Shown piece by piece: positions 25,227 to 34,040 of a stretch of DNA of 64,000 nt. The stretch's first letter is position 1; each line of letters begins with the position of its first letter. Source of the DNA: Trinickia symbiotica (GTDB lineage Bacteria > Pseudomonadota > Gammaproteobacteria > Burkholderiales > Burkholderiaceae); assembly GCF_002934455.1 (NCBI RefSeq), contig NZ_PTIR01000001.1, positions 310,001-374,000 on the forward strand, given 5' to 3'. The translations under genes were made by a program, and so were the position numbers. The notes under the pieces were generated by a model that was not told the DNA's origin, searched no databases, and saw only the letters and a list, made by a program, of their open reading frames with translations.

Positions 25227-26855
25227 CTAACCGCCTGCCGCCGCAAGCGTCATGACCCTTGGCGCCAACAGATAGAACCCCACCCCGATGATGATCAGAT
25301 AGCCCAACAGGATGAACGTCCATCCCATGTTGTGACGAATCACCTCGCCTTCGTTGCGCACGAAACGACTCGTCGATACGCCGACGCTCGTGGTTTGGGG
25401 CGCGACGGGCTTCCCTACCTCGGCGCCGATGGAGTTCAGCGACGGTAGCAGCAGAATCGGAAAGCCGAGCAAGCGGCCGACCGTCACCTGGAAGAAGCCG
25501 AACATGGCGTTGGTCGACGTATTGCTGCCGGACAGCGCGACACCGATCCAGCCAAGAATCGGCGCGACGACGATATAAGCGATCCCGATCTTCGAAAATC
25601 CCTCGGCGAGCGAGGCCGCCATGCCCGAGAAATTGAAGACGTAGGCGAGACCGAAAATAAAGATGCCGACGAGCAAAGCGCCCCACATCTGATGCCAGGT
25701 CCGGCTGAACGCTTCAGCGTACTGCGCCGGCTTCATGCCGATCAGCAATGCCGTGATCAGCCAAGCCGCGAAGATCGCCGTGCCGCCGATGAATGGCGCA
25801 AACGAGAAGACCGCGCTGATTTGCGTACCGGGGTGGATCGACGAGCCGGCGGCCGCGGACAGCTTGACCCAGACGATCTTTGGCAACGGAGACCACGGCC
25901 CGGTCCAAAGCACCACCACGACGATAAGCACGATGAAAGGCAGCCACGCACGGAACAGTTGCCCGCCCGTCAGCCCATGCGCCTCGCCGGCGACCCTGGC
26001 GGCCTCCGCTTCGATCGGCTTTCCGCCATAGCCAAGGGTCCGTTTCGGGCGCCAGAATTTGAGCAGCACGAAGAGCGCCGCAAAGCAGACGACCGAGCCC
26101 GTCACATCGGGCAAATAGGGGCCGAGGAATACCGCGACCGGATATTGCCCCGCGATATAGGCGAGCGAGCCGACGACGGCGAGCGGCCAACCGTCGCGCA
26201 GACCCGTTCGGCCGGTAACCAGATAGATCAGGACCCACGGCGGAAGCAACGCGAGGATGGCCACGATGTGCCCGACCGAGGCAGAAAGGGCGAGCACTGG
26301 AAGGCCCGTCACGGCCCCGAGCGCAATGATCGGCACGCCGAGCGCGCCGTATGAAACAGGCGCGTTATTGGCGAGCGCGGCGACGCGGATCGCGTCGAGG
26401 TCCGGAATGCCGAGCCCGATCAGTATCGGAGCCACGAACGCCCACGGATAGCCGAAGCCGACCAACCCTTCGAGCAACGCGCCGAATGCCCAGGCGAACA
26501 TGATCGTCTGGACTCTCACGTCCGCGGTGCCCTGCGTGGTGAGCCAGCGGCGAAAGTCGTCGAATACGCCGGTCAGCGTCAGGGAATTGAACAGCATGAC
26601 GCCCCAGAACGTAATCCAGTCGACGGCCCAGATGCCCGTCAACGACCCGTACGCGAAAACCCTGATCCCCGTCGTCACCGGCATCGTCCAGACCACCGCG
26701 GCGATGATGAAGGTGACGATCGCACCGATCAGTACGGAGATCCAGGCGGAAACCCGAAAGACGGCAAGCAGGACGAGGAGAACGACGACGGGCACAAGGG
26801 CGAGCAACCAGGAAACGAAAAGGTTGCCCGTGGGATTGAGAACTTGCTGGAACAT
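25227..26855 (-). CDS. lldP: L-lactate permease
   Basis: A 542-residue inner-membrane lactate:H+ symporter of the LctP family with about 13 helices. Diagnostic blocks are MFAWAFGALLEGLVGFGYP, NNAPVSYGALGVPI and GSNTSTNAMFGFFQ. It imports lactate, and possibly glycolate. No lactate dehydrogenase gene is adjacent. It is convergent with the MocR gene, 27 bases between stops. TCACAATGTGA at 26902-26912 in its upstream region is a possible operator. Confidence 0.95.
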   Translation of the reverse strand: MFQQVLNPTGNLFVSWLLALVPVVVLLVLLAVFRVSAWISVLIGAIVTFIIAAVVWTMPVTTGIRVFAYGSLTGIWAVDWITFWGVMLFNSLTLTGVFDDFRRWLTTQGTADVRVQTIMFAWAFGALLEGLVGFGYPWAFVAPILIGLGIPDLDAIRVAALANNAPVSYGALGVPIIALGAVTGLPVLALSASVGHIVAILALLPPWVLIYLVTGRTGLRDGWPLAVVGSLAYIAGQYPVAVFLGPYLPDVTGSVVCFAALFVLLKFWRPKRTLGYGGKPIEAEAARVAGEAHGLTGGQLFRAWLPFIVLIVVVVLWTGPWSPLPKIVWVKLSAAAGSSIHPGTQISAVFSFAPFIGGTAIFAAWLITALLIGMKPAQYAEAFSRTWHQMWGALLVGIFIFGLAYVFNFSGMAASLAEGFSKIGIAYIVVAPILGWIGVALSGSNTSTNAMFGFFQVTVGRLLGFPILLLPSLNSIGAEVGKPVAPQTTSVGVSTSRFVRNEGEVIRHNMGWTFILLGYLIIIGVGFYLLAPRVMTLAAAGG

Positions 26856-26901
26856 GGATCAGGCTCCCTCTGATTATTGGGCTTTGCCAGGAGACAATTG
26901 A

Positions 26902-26912
26902 TCACAATGTGA
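26902..26912. promoter_or_regulatory. TCACA-N-TGTGA inverted repeat upstream of lldP
   Basis: An 11-base near-perfect dyad lies 47 bases upstream of the lactate permease start. It is short and could be chance, but its position fits an operator. Confidence 0.3.
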
Positions 26913-27117
26913 CGTTCCTTCAGTGTAGGCGCCAACGCCTTGATTTACAACGTCAATTCGCCTGCGCGGCGCATCTCCCGCCAAAGCCGCGCGAGAGCGC
27001 CATTGGAATATCCGCGAGCGTTCCTCGGTATAGCTTCCCGTGAGCATCCTGAAGGTGAGAACCCTCCGGGCGCTCGCTCCACATCGCATCAGTCCGCCAT
27101 TTAATTAGGAGTCCGAA

Positions 27118-27459
27118 ATGATCAAGCGCAGCGCAATCATCTCCGTTTCAGTGATGATGTTCGCCGGATCGAACCTCGCCGGAAGTGCATCGGCGCAAGA
27201 GAAAACCCGCGAGCAAGTCCGCCAGGAACTCGTTGAAGCGAAAAGAAACGGTCTCGACTTCGTCACCGACACCTCTTATCCCGAGATCAGCCCGCTATTC
27301 GCGCAGCAAGTCGCGAAGCTCAAGGGTCAACGGCGCGATAGCGGTACCGGCGGTGCGATGCCCGGTAAGAGCGATGCCGGCACGACCGATAGGTCCATCG
27401 CGGACCCTGCGGTTTGCGCCGGACCTGTCAGTTTTTGCAACGTTTATTTCGGCTCCTGA
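27118..27459 (+). CDS. DUF4148-family secreted protein
   Basis: A 113-residue protein with a Sec signal peptide (cleavage after SASA, residue ~26) and the DUF4148 core TREQVRQELVEAKRNGLDF. The C-terminus has two cysteines (VCAGPVSFC). This family is common and often multicopy in Burkholderia-group genomes; its function is not known. RBS aggag lies seven bases upstream. A second DUF4148 gene follows at 27532. Confidence 0.88.
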   Translation: MIKRSAIISVSVMMFAGSNLAGSASAQEKTREQVRQELVEAKRNGLDFVTDTSYPEISPLFAQQVAKLKGQRRDSGTGGAMPGKSDAGTTDRSIADPAVCAGPVSFCNVYFGS

Positions 27460-27531
27460 CCGGTAGCTCGACCAGAAATTTGCCACGACGAATCGGGCAA
27501 GCCCAATCCCCTCTCGCGAGGTAGACAGATC

Positions 27532-27867
27532 ATGAAGCAAGTCGCAATTTGCATGCTGACGGTAGGCGCACTCGCCAGCTTCTCAGCCGCGTTCGCCGAG
27601 CCGCCATCGGCGCCGATCACGCGGGCTCAGGTGCGCGCCGATCTTCTGCGCATCGAACAAGCTGGATACAATCCCGCAGCCAACAACGATCCCTACTACC
27701 CTGCCGACATTCAGGCAGCGGAGGCGAAAGTGGCCGCTGAAGACGCGGCCCGGAAAGAACAGCAGTTGACCGTCGACTCCGTGGGAGGAACGCCGCGGTC
27801 CGGTGCGCCGTATGCTGGCAAGCGGGATAGCCTCAGCCCGGCGCGCTCGACGGGACTTGGACAATAA
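27532..27867 (+). CDS. DUF4148-family secreted protein
   Basis: A 111-residue protein with a signal peptide ending near FAEPP (residue ~22) and a canonical DUF4148 motif, ITRAQVRADLLRIEQAGYNP, followed by YYPADIQAAEAKV. It is the second of a tandem pair 72 bases apart. The pair shares the TR-QVR-L core but little else, indicating an old duplication. Role in the envelope unknown. Confidence 0.9.
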   Translation: MKQVAICMLTVGALASFSAAFAEPPSAPITRAQVRADLLRIEQAGYNPAANNDPYYPADIQAAEAKVAAEDAARKEQQLTVDSVGGTPRSGAPYAGKRDSLSPARSTGLGQ

Positions 27868-27987
27868 CTACTTCGTAAGGCGGTGAATGCGCTTTTGTGA
27901 AAAGAGCCATTCCGACCGTCGCGCAAGATCTCTCGGATGGAGACATCCGAGACAAAAAGCCAAAAGCGCAGACTGATGTCGGCCCAG

Positions 27988-28377
27988 CTAGGCGCGAATC
28001 ATCAGGGTGGGGTGATAGCGCCACACTTTCGGGTCAGCGCTCAACAGTGCGATTCCTTCGTGCAGCGCTTGCGCGATCATGACGCGATCGAATGGGTCCG
28101 CATGGTCATCGTGCAGCGGCAGCGCGGCCACGGCCTCCGCATGCTCGCCCGCAATGGGCAATTCGGCGAAGCCGGCCAGCCGAAACGCTGAGCGCGCGTC
28201 ATGTGGATGCACGCGCAGGTTGCCCTTCGCATGTTTGATCGCGATCTCCCAGATCGCCGCAGCGCTAACCAGCAGCGAATTTGTTGGATCGTCAATCAAG
28301 CGAATCGCCTCCGACGATAGCTGCGGAGCGCCTTGCGCAGCCCACAGCGCGATATGGGTATCGAGTAGCACCTTCAT
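27988..28377 (-). CDS. PIN-domain toxin (VapC-like)
   Basis: A 129-residue PIN-domain ribonuclease. Acidic metal-binding residues are seen in LLDTH (Asp6), AAIWEIAIK (Glu43) and DPFDRVMIAQA. It matches the subgroup of PIN toxins paired with Phd/YefM antitoxins. Its start overlaps the antitoxin stop by ATGA. The likely target is tRNA or rRNA, by analogy with VapC. Confidence 0.93.
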   Translation of the reverse strand: MKVLLDTHIALWAAQGAPQLSSEAIRLIDDPTNSLLVSAAAIWEIAIKHAKGNLRVHPHDARSAFRLAGFAELPIAGEHAEAVAALPLHDDHADPFDRVMIAQALHEGIALLSADPKVWRYHPTLMIRA

Positions 28378-28643
28378 GGCGCGAGCCCTCGTCGCGCGCT
28401 CGCCTCGAAGTCCGCGGCGACCGACTCGTCGCCCGCATTGAATGCTTCGACCGTGCTCGGTATTTCAAGCCCGGCGAGCAAGTGCCGCGCAGCGCCGATG
28501 CGCCGCGGCGCGGTAAAGGGCACCAGCCGGGCAACCGGTGTGCCATTGCGTGCGATGACGACCTCGTTCTCCTCCCCAAGCTCGAGCCGCTCCACTAAAC
28601 TCGATAACTTTGATTTCGCGTCGTGCATGTTGACGGTAAGCAT
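28374..28643 (-). CDS. Phd/YefM-family antitoxin
   Basis: An 89-residue antitoxin beginning MLTVNMHDAKSKLSSLVERL, the typical Phd/YefM N-terminal DNA-binding fold, then NEVVIARNGTPVARLVPF. ATG 28643 is favoured by AGGGG seven bases upstream; another ATG is two codons earlier. The C-terminal half should wrap the PIN toxin encoded immediately downstream. Two TTAGCTA boxes upstream are candidate autoregulatory operators. Confidence 0.92.
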   Translation of the reverse strand: MLTVNMHDAKSKLSSLVERLELGEENEVVIARNGTPVARLVPFTAPRRIGAARHLLAGLEIPSTVEAFNAGDESVAADFEASARRGLAP

Positions 28644-28655
28644 TGGCATCCCCTG

Positions 28656-28677
28656 GTTAGCTAATCATCGTTAGCTA
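28656..28677. promoter_or_regulatory. Direct GTTAGCTA repeats, toxin-antitoxin operator
   Basis: GTTAGCTA occurs at 28656-28663 and 28670-28677, 14 bases apart. The first copy lies in the perfect palindrome TTAGCTAA. The pair lies 13 bases upstream of the antitoxin start, as expected for a Phd-type autoregulatory site. Confidence 0.6.
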
Positions 28678-28751
28678 GTATGCGGGTGTCGAGCGCCAAA
28701 GACAAGCTAGCCAAACGGCCGATGGATTGCGTGGGTCGCGTATTCACCCCG

Positions 28752-29495
28752 TCAGACGGTGGCCCGCACAAGGTCCCCGACGCGAACCGCCAGCAACGCC
28801 GCGGCGCTGCCGCGATTGACCGCGATTTCAACGAGCCCGATCGAGTTCACGTACCAGAACGCCTGGCCGGCCGCGACTTCCGCGAACACGCGTGCATACG
28901 CGACATCCGTGGATCCGACCCGCAGCCGCGCGTCGGTTGACAGCGCTTTCGCGCGCAACCCCGTCAATACATTGCCGTAGTGATCGACATAGATGACTTC
29001 CGCCAGATCGCCCTCTCCGAACCGCACATCGAGCTCAGACATTGCTTCGAGCTTGTCGAGCGGCAGCCGAGCGGCATCGCCGGCAACGCTGACCCATGCC
29101 GCTATCGGCGCAAACAGATCGCGACCATGAAACGACGATGAGAGTCCGGCCGGACGCCATGTCACGCGCCACGTCCGAGTCCGCGATGCGCGCGCCGCCA
29201 CGACCGAGAGCAATCCGTTGTCGGGGCCGACGAACCACTGACTGTCCGCCTGCACGACGACCGCGCCCCGCTCGCTGCCGACGCCCGGATCGATGACGCA
29301 GAGAAACACCGTGCCGTCGGCATACCAGGCTCGCAACGCGGCGAGCAGATGCGCGCCCGCCCGCGCATCGAAATTGGGAACTTCATGCAGCACATCCACG
29401 ATGGGCGTGCCGGCTGCCGCATGCCGCAGCAGGGCGACTTTCATTTGGCCGACGTAGATGTCGTCGGCACCGAAATCGGTAAATAGCGCAATCAA
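28752..29495 (-). CDS. SAM hydroxide adenosyltransferase (DUF62 SAM hydrolase)
   Basis: A 247-residue protein of the SAM hydroxide adenosyltransferase family, which converts S-adenosylmethionine and water to adenosine and methionine; it is related to fluorinase and chlorinase. Family blocks are ALFTDFGADDIYVGQMK, VIDPGVGSERG, FVGPDNGLLS and SFHGRDLFAP with the active-site Asp, Arg and His. The start is TTG at 29495, supported by AAGGAA nine bases upstream. No halogenase-specific loop was recognised. It stands alone. Confidence 0.92.
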   Translation of the reverse strand: MIALFTDFGADDIYVGQMKVALLRHAAAGTPIVDVLHEVPNFDARAGAHLLAALRAWYADGTVFLCVIDPGVGSERGAVVVQADSQWFVGPDNGLLSVVAARASRTRTWRVTWRPAGLSSSFHGRDLFAPIAAWVSVAGDAARLPLDKLEAMSELDVRFGEGDLAEVIYVDHYGNVLTGLRAKALSTDARLRVGSTDVAYARVFAEVAAGQAFWYVNSIGLVEIAVNRGSAAALLAVRVGDLVRATV

Positions 29496-29564
29496 GGCCT
29501 GATTCCTTCTATCCCTTTCGATCGGGGGAATGAGCTTCTCAACCGCCTCGCGCAGGTTCGTCGA

Positions 29565-30767
29565 TCAGACTACCGTCTCACGCTCCGGCGTGGCGCTGAT
29601 CTTGTGAAGCGACAGGTCGGCCCCGTCGAACTCGTTTTCCTCGTCGAGCCTGATTCCCACCGTTGCCCGCAGAATGCCATAAACGATCGCACCGCCCGCC
29701 GTGGCAACGACGATGGCCGCCATCGTGCCGACGCATTGCGCCAAGAACGAAACGCCCCCTGCCCCGCCAAGCGCCTTCAATCCGAAAACGCCGGCGGCAA
29801 TACCGCCCCATGCACCGCATAGACCGTGCAGCGGCCATACGCCGAGCACGTCGTCGATACGCCAGCGATTCTGCACGCAGGTGAACATGTAGACGAAGAG
29901 TCCCCCGGCAATGGCACCGGTCACGAGCGCACCGATCGGATGCATGACATCGGAGCCGGCACAGACGGCGACGAGCCCCGCGAGCGGGCCGTTGTAGCTG
30001 AAGCCCGGATCGTTGCGTCCCGCGAGCCAGGCGGTCAGCGTGCCGCCGACCATCGCCATCAGCGAGTTGACGGCAACAAGTCCGCTGATCTTGTCGATGG
30101 TCTGCGCGCTCATGACATTGAACCCGAACCAGCCTACGGCAAGCACCCAGGCCCCCAGCGCGAGAAACGGGATGTTCGAGGGCGGATGAGCCGCAATGCG
30201 GCCATCGCGTTGATATCGGCCGCGTCGCGCGCCGAGCAGCAGGACGGCCGGCAACGCCACCCAGCCTCCGAACGCATGAACGACGACGGAGCCGGCGAAA
30301 TCGTGAAACGGCGCCCCCGCCACAGCGGTCAGCCAGGTCTGCAATCCGAACCGGTCGTTCCAGGCGATGCCTTCAAAAAACGGATAGACGAATCCAACCA
30401 GCAAGAACGTCGCGCAAAGCTGCGGATTGAACTTCGCCCGCTCGGCAATCCCGCCCGAGACGATGGCCGGTATCGCGGCGGCGAACGTCAGCAGAAAAAA
30501 GAACCGCACGAGCGAGTATCCGTTGTGCTCGGCGAGCGTCGTCGCATCGCCGAAGAACTCGACGCCGTACGCGATCGTGTAGCCGATGAAAAAGTACGCG
30601 ATCGTGGAAACGGCGAAGTCCACGAGGATCTTCACGAGGGCATTGACCTGGTTCTTCTTCCGGACCGTGCCAAGCTCGAGGAACGCGAACCCGGCGTGCA
30701 TGGCAAGCACCATTCCGGCGCCCAGCAGCAGGAACAAGGTGTCGGTGCCCGATTTCAGCTCATTCAT
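29565..30767 (-). CDS. amtB: Ammonium transporter
   Basis: A 400-residue Amt/Mep/Rh channel with 11 helices. The twin histidines of the pore are in GSVVVHAFGGW and VWPLHGLCGAWG. The C-terminal tail (IRLDEENEFDGADLSLHKI) is the one that contacts GlnK-type PII proteins. The start at MNELKSGTDTLFLLLG was chosen because it directly precedes helix 1. There is no adjacent glnK gene, so this is a stand-alone amt. Confidence 0.94.
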   Translation of the reverse strand: MNELKSGTDTLFLLLGAGMVLAMHAGFAFLELGTVRKKNQVNALVKILVDFAVSTIAYFFIGYTIAYGVEFFGDATTLAEHNGYSLVRFFFLLTFAAAIPAIVSGGIAERAKFNPQLCATFLLVGFVYPFFEGIAWNDRFGLQTWLTAVAGAPFHDFAGSVVVHAFGGWVALPAVLLLGARRGRYQRDGRIAAHPPSNIPFLALGAWVLAVGWFGFNVMSAQTIDKISGLVAVNSLMAMVGGTLTAWLAGRNDPGFSYNGPLAGLVAVCAGSDVMHPIGALVTGAIAGGLFVYMFTCVQNRWRIDDVLGVWPLHGLCGAWGGIAAGVFGLKALGGAGGVSFLAQCVGTMAAIVVATAGGAIVYGILRATVGIRLDEENEFDGADLSLHKISATPERETVV

Positions 30768-31331
30768 AGGACAAAAGCTTGCGCAAAAAATGGGCGAAGC
30801 CAGCAAGGATCGTACCAAAGAGGGGAATCCAGGTACTATCTCGGTGCGCACGCGTTAAGCACCGGCTTACCGCGCACCGTTCGGGTCCAAGCGCGCACCC
30901 CGAAGCCATCGGAAAGCGCACGAATTCGGTGCTTTCAATGCACTAATGAAGGGCTTCATGCACTCTCGCTGCGCATTCCTTGCAGTCATACATCACGCGT
31001 TATACGCGACAGCCAGGCATCTTTGCCGATGTTTGTCAACGGCAAAAACAGCGGCAATTCAATATTGCTCACCGGCACCATTTACCTTCCAAAATCGGCA
31101 CTTCGATAATCGATTTGGCGGAAAAAGGAAGGTGATCACAACATCTTTTCCTTTTTTCATCATATTTATTGCCTGTTTTTGCGCGTCCCCATTTTTTTCA
31201 TTGATCCAGATCAAGTTTTCGCACGTGCCCTACAGGCTTAATTCGTCAGCCTTCAACACGGACGAAGCGAGGTCACAGTGCGGTCTTTTGTTTCTTTTTT
31301 TCCTTCCTCACCCCCAAAACCAGCCGAATCG
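30768..31331. promoter_or_regulatory. 564-bp AT-rich intergenic region
   Basis: The stretch 31030-31330 is distinctly AT-richer than its surroundings, with many T and A runs, and contains no supported gene. It separates the divergent amtB gene and the secreted glycosidase gene and holds the FNR-type site at 31201. Low GC plus a secreted product may indicate H-NS-type silencing or acquired DNA; this is inference. Confidence 0.55.
31201..31214 (+). promoter_or_regulatory. Perfect FNR/ANR box
   Basis: TTGAT-CCAG-ATCAA matches the FNR/ANR consensus TTGATNNNNATCAA exactly. If it acts at -41.5, the -10 would be CTTAAT (31237-31242) and transcription would start near 31249, 83 bases upstream of the glycosidase ATG. 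This suggests induction at low oxygen. Confidence 0.7.
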
Positions 31332-33887
31332 ATGTATAGATTACGGCTATGGATACTCATTTCTGTCGGGGTCGTATTTAATTTTGCGGGCCTTTGGCCC
31401 TCGAGTGCGCATGCACAAAGTACGCTGACCATCAGCGGCGTCACTTACAAGCAGTGTGCATCGGAAAATAGTTTCTGCTCATTCAGCGGCAGCGCGAAGG
31501 TCGTCTTCGGCACTGCAACGATGTACGACATCAACGGCCCGTTCACGAACGGCGTGAGCTGCTCGAACGGCGTCGTTTCCCAGACCGATCCGGCTTACGG
31601 GTACACGAAGTCCTGCTGGTACGCCAGCACGACGTCCGGCACGAGCACGTCGGGTACGACGAGCACCTCGGGAACGAGCACGTCGGGCACGACGAGCACG
31701 TCCGGGGCGTGGACGAAATGCGCGACAGAAGGCGGCTCCTGCTCGTTCTCCGGGACGAAGACGGTCCTCTACGGGGCGAGCACGACCGCCAACAACATGT
31801 CGGCGATCTTCACGAACGGCGTTGCCTGTAACAACGGATCGTTCGGCAACGACCCGGCCTACGGCTCGACGAAGTACTGCTGGATCCAGGCGTCGACGTC
31901 CACGACGGGCACGACCTCCGGCACCACATCGACGTCGGGGACCACCTCAACGTCCGGTACGACTTCGACTTCCGGTACGAGTTCGACTTCCGGTACGACT
32001 TCGACTTCCGGCACGACTCCGACTTCGGGCACGACCTCAACGTCCGGCTCGACGTCGACGAGCGCTAATTCGTCGACGAGCTCGACGAGCAGCTCGACGT
32101 CCACCTCTTCTGCCAGCGGCACGATCAGCTGCTCGACGCCGACCGCCTCCTCCGGCGGCTCCGCGAACGGCCTCATCAGCGCCGACGTCAAGACGGCTGA
32201 CGGCACGCGCCTGTTCGCGCAAGGCAGCTCGTTCAACCTGTCCTTCGTGACGGCGGCTCCCGCGGCCGACAACGTCGTCTGGTCGATCCAGGATCACGTG
32301 GGCAACGTCAAGGGCAGCGGCACGTTCGCGGTGGCAAGCGGCACTCAGACGAACACCCTTTCGTGCAAATCGACGGTCGGCGGCTACTTCGCCGTGACGG
32401 CATCGCTCTCGAAGGCGGGCGGCACGCTGCCGCAAGCCGGCACGCGTCCGACCGGCATTGCGACGTTCGGCGTTCTGCCCAACGTTTCGGGCGTGATTCC
32501 GGCCGTCTCGTTCGCGCATCAGGAACAGCACCGCTTCGGCATGCAGGGCTTCAACAGCAACGCGGCGGCGCTCGCGGCGCTCGGCATTTCGCAGACGATC
32601 GACGATCGTGAGCTTTCGGCCATGGAGCCGAACGGCCCCAACACCTGGACGCCGTCGCTCTCGAATGTCGACCCGTCGTACACGAGCGGCAAGATCATGC
32701 GCCTTGTCCGCCTCGACGGCATCCCGGCCTGGGCGAGCCCGACCGGCGGCTTCCAGGACGACACCCACGCACCGTCCGATCTGAGCTACTACCAGAACTA
32801 CATGGCGCGCGTCGGCACGGATACGGCCAACGTCCGGAAGACCTACTTCCCGACCCAGCAGAACGACTACTACCAGGTGACCTGGGAGCCGCAGTGGACC
32901 GATTCGCAGTCGAACTTCGTCGCGATGTATAAGGCCGTCTACACGGGCTTGCACTCGACGGACCCGAATGCGGTGGTGATGGGCACGACGAATCCGCTCG
33001 TCGCGAACTGCCAGACGGAGTGCACGAGCGGCTATCTGCAGACGTTCGCGGCGCTGGGCCTCGGTCAGTACATCGACGGCATCACGACGCACGGCTACTA
33101 CAACGCCGGCACGTACCCGTCGCATCCGCCGGAGCTCTACGACACGGATCCGAATCCGGCGAACGTGGCCAATGCGCTCGATAAGCAGATGCAGCAGCTG
33201 CGCTCGCAAATGCAATCGGTCAAGCCGAACATGCGTCTGTGGTCGACGGAACTCGGCATCAGCTACGACCCGGGTATCTCGTACGGTGCGAACTCGCCGT
33301 CGTCGAACCAGCTCTACGCTCAGGCTGCGATCGCGGCACGCGCCCACCTGATCATTCTCGGCGAGGGCGCGCAGGTGACGTACTTCTTCTATGGCCCGGA
33401 TTATCCGGATGAAGTCGGCTATGGATCGTTCTTCGACCTCTCCGATGCGCAAGGCGCATACGGTGCGACGAACCTGAGCCCGAAGCCCGAAGCGATGGCG
33501 TTCGCTGCGATGACGCGAATCGTCGACGGCACGCAGACGCTCGGACGGCTGAACGGCCTGCCGACGATGGTGTACGGCTACGCGTTCCAACAGCTCAACG
33601 GCGGCAAGGTCATTACCGCCCTCTGGACGCACAACAACGCGCAGTGGCCGACGTCGTCGGGTTCCTATAGCTCGACTTACAGCACGTCGTATGGGCTGCA
33701 GGTCGACTCGGCAGGCACGAGCGGCAACGTGACCGTCCTCGATGTCATGGGCAACGCGAGCACCGTGCCGTATTCGAACGGCGTCGCGACGCTCAAGCTG
33801 ACGGAATCGCCGATCTACGTGGTGTCCACGAATGCCACCGTTGCTAAGGCGAACGCGACGGCACCCCTCGGATACACGGGTCAATAA
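31332..33887 (+). CDS. Secreted multidomain glycoside hydrolase (GH39-like) with duplicated Cys-rich modules
   Basis: An 851-residue exported protein. A signal peptide covers residues 1-30 (to SAHAQ). Two ~58-residue repeats follow, each reading KCA.E...CSFSG...V.(F/Y)G ... NGV.C.N ... DPAYG.(T/S)K.CW, separated and followed by Thr-Ser-Gly linkers. Then come an Ig-like segment (~270-365) and a TIM-barrel domain (~385-851). Likely catalytic residues are Glu519 (VTWEPQW) and Glu640 (WSTELGIS), as in clan GH-A. The barrel resembles PslG-type exopolysaccharide endoglycosidases; the Cys-rich repeats may bind carbohydrate. A bidirectional terminator follows the stop. Confidence 0.75.
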   Translation: MYRLRLWILISVGVVFNFAGLWPSSAHAQSTLTISGVTYKQCASENSFCSFSGSAKVVFGTATMYDINGPFTNGVSCSNGVVSQTDPAYGYTKSCWYASTTSGTSTSGTTSTSGTSTSGTTSTSGAWTKCATEGGSCSFSGTKTVLYGASTTANNMSAIFTNGVACNNGSFGNDPAYGSTKYCWIQASTSTTGTTSGTTSTSGTTSTSGTTSTSGTSSTSGTTSTSGTTPTSGTTSTSGSTSTSANSSTSSTSSSTSTSSASGTISCSTPTASSGGSANGLISADVKTADGTRLFAQGSSFNLSFVTAAPAADNVVWSIQDHVGNVKGSGTFAVASGTQTNTLSCKSTVGGYFAVTASLSKAGGTLPQAGTRPTGIATFGVLPNVSGVIPAVSFAHQEQHRFGMQGFNSNAAALAALGISQTIDDRELSAMEPNGPNTWTPSLSNVDPSYTSGKIMRLVRLDGIPAWASPTGGFQDDTHAPSDLSYYQNYMARVGTDTANVRKTYFPTQQNDYYQVTWEPQWTDSQSNFVAMYKAVYTGLHSTDPNAVVMGTTNPLVANCQTECTSGYLQTFAALGLGQYIDGITTHGYYNAGTYPSHPPELYDTDPNPANVANALDKQMQQLRSQMQSVKPNMRLWSTELGISYDPGISYGANSPSSNQLYAQAAIAARAHLIILGEGAQVTYFFYGPDYPDEVGYGSFFDLSDAQGAYGATNLSPKPEAMAFAAMTRIVDGTQTLGRLNGLPTMVYGYAFQQLNGGKVITALWTHNNAQWPTSSGSYSSTYSTSYGLQVDSAGTSGNVTVLDVMGNASTVPYSNGVATLKLTESPIYVVSTNATVAKANATAPLGYTGQ
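31641..32108 (+). repeat. Thr-Ser-Gly coding repeats in the glycosidase linkers
   Basis: Short degenerate repeats of acg-tcg-ggc type codons encode TSG units: first ~31641-31705, then ~31899-32108. They form flexible linkers around the second Cys-rich module and are expected to vary in length between strains by slippage. Confidence 0.75.
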
Positions 33888-33896
33888 AATAGAAAA

Positions 33897-33963
33897 AGCC
33901 CGCTTCGCGGCGGGCTGATGAAAAGAAGGGACCTCCGGCACCGCCAGGTGCCCGCGAGGTCCC
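33897..33963. terminator. Two adjacent hairpins, bidirectional terminator
   Basis: Hairpin 1: AGCCCGC (33897-33903) with GCGGGCT (33910-33916); on the minus strand it is followed by a T-rich tract. Hairpin 2: GGGACCTC (33928-33935) with GAGGTCCC (33956-33963), with an inner GGCACC/GGTGCC stem, followed by T-rich sequence on both sides. They separate the glycosidase gene from the convergent small gene. Confidence 0.8.
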
Positions 33964-34040
33964 TTTGCATTTCCCGATTGGTGTTTATCGCAGGCAGCGC
34001 TCTTTCGCGCGGCAAGCTTGTCGACCTTCGGTTCGCTCGC

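Noticed and set aside
31641-32108. Tandem Thr-Ser-Gly codon repeats considered as a CRISPR or intergenic repeat array
   Set aside because: They are in frame within the glycosidase gene, with no spacer structure.
32037-33941. 634-codon antisense frame under the glycosidase gene
   Set aside because: Arg/Val-rich shadow with no start signal or domain; the opposite strand is a real secreted protein.
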